Source of the DNA: an uncultured Trueperaceae bacterium
GTDB taxonomy: Bacteria; Deinococcota; Deinococci; Deinococcales; Trueperaceae
DNA length: 64,000 nucleotides
Direction: 5' to 3'
NCBI GenBank assembly: GCA_913057685.1
Contig: CAJXOA010000006.1
Location: 1-64,000, forward strand
Each line of letters starts with the position of its first letter. Position 1 is the stretch's first letter. The translations under genes and the position numbers were made by a program. Below are positions 63,765 through 64,000 of this stretch, in pieces. A model generated the notes under the pieces. That model did not search any database. It had not been told where the DNA came from and was given only the letters and a program-made list of their open reading frames with translations.

Positions 63765-64000
63765 GCGACGCGGGTCCCCCCGACGACCGCCCGGAGGGGC
63801 CGGACGTCGCGACGGAGATCGAGGGGCACGCCGACGTCCTCGCCTACCTGCGGGAGGCGGACGGGCACGCCTTCGCGTTCGTCGGTCCCTCGCGCATCGG
63901 TCGGCGCACGGTCGCGCTCTGGTGGGCGCGCTGGGCGACGTGCGAAACGGTCCGCGCACAGGGCGGGGACACCCCCTGCGGGCGCTGCGAGAGCTGCCGC
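63761..64000 (+). CDS. DNA polymerase III delta-prime (clamp loader) subunit, N-terminal fragment
   Basis: Only 80 codons are inside the window. After a 20-residue acidic start comes IEGHADVLAYLREADGHAFAFVGPSRIGRRTVALWWARWATC and then the zinc-finger beginning TPCGRCESCR. This matches HolB/DnaX-type clamp-loader N-termini, with the degenerate P-loop (GPSRIGRRT) favouring delta-prime over the ATP-binding tau/gamma. It overlaps the phosphoesterase by 4 nt. Truncated by the window edge. Confidence 0.75.
   Translation, partial: MSDAGPPDDRPEGPDVATEIEGHADVLAYLREADGHAFAFVGPSRIGRRTVALWWARWATCETVRAQGGDTPCGRCESCR

Noticed and set aside
59802-63959. 1385-codon minus-strand open frame
   Set aside because: It is antisense to the phosphoesterase and the secreted protein and out of frame with glgP. 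Composition is shadow-like.

Overview
The window is one contiguous stretch of very GC-rich (roughly three quarters G+C), gene-dense bacterial chromosome. The gene set and several lineage-marker proteins point to the phylum Deinococcota, and I would guess the Trueperaceae or Deinococcales. The markers are a SpoVS homologue in a non-sporulating gene context, DUF3809-like and DUF3248-like neighbours, a DUF1999-like acyltransferase, and many TANNNT boxes lying 5-8 nt before start codons with no Shine-Dalgarno (SD) sequence (leaderless mRNAs, as documented in Deinococcus). The phylum call is inference. I saw no rRNA, tRNA, CRISPR array, insertion sequence, prophage or plasmid gene. No gap between genes exceeds 300 bases; the largest (31574-31848) holds the ilvB leader.

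Layout. (1) 2-6311, plus strand: nfeD fragment, floA, an anchored proline-rich protein, phoH, pgpH, ybeY, dgkA and cdd. This is nearly the order found in Bacillus, and all genes overlap or nearly touch. (2) 6341-16507, plus: a secreted TPR protein, hisC-hisB-hisH, a SPOR-like secreted protein, rapZ, yvcK, an anchored glucodextranase-C-like protein and a membrane-fused sulfite-oxidase-family enzyme. (3) 16539-20137: murA (minus), divergent from a small ribbon-helix-helix-like protein and a Ser/Thr kinase with a PQQ-like propeller (plus). (4) 20226-31800, minus: gltB on its own promoter, preceded by the branched-chain operon ilvB-ilvN-ilvC-leuA-cimA. That operon starts with a short Val/Leu/Ile-rich leader peptide and an intrinsic terminator, a textbook attenuator layout. 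(5) 31849-35684, plus: spoVS, a zinc metallopeptidase, rsmB and a beta-CASP nuclease. (6) 35704-41279: dinB (minus), lon (plus), a holin-like membrane protein and a GNAT protein (minus), rsmD (plus). (7) 41389-45098, plus: secA and pyrF. (8) 45112-51897, minus: a secreted protein, a lipoprotein, fakA, a Gls24 protein, DUF503, an acyltransferase, moaC, truA and a PAP2 phosphatase. (9) 51980-64000: mnmE, two lineage-specific small proteins, a DUF368 transporter, an HtrA protease, a patatin, signal peptidase I, an HD hydrolase, an alpha-glucan phosphorylase, a secreted protein, a metallophosphoesterase and the start of a DNA polymerase III delta-prime gene.

The region is mostly core metabolism and envelope or RNA maintenance. 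The most distinctive content is regulatory: an apparent ilv attenuator whose leader peptide itself looks leaderless, a back-to-back murA/RHH promoter pair with overlapping -35 boxes and an operator-like palindrome, stop codons that double as parts of the next promoter, and a phoH gene whose only well-placed start codon is ATC.
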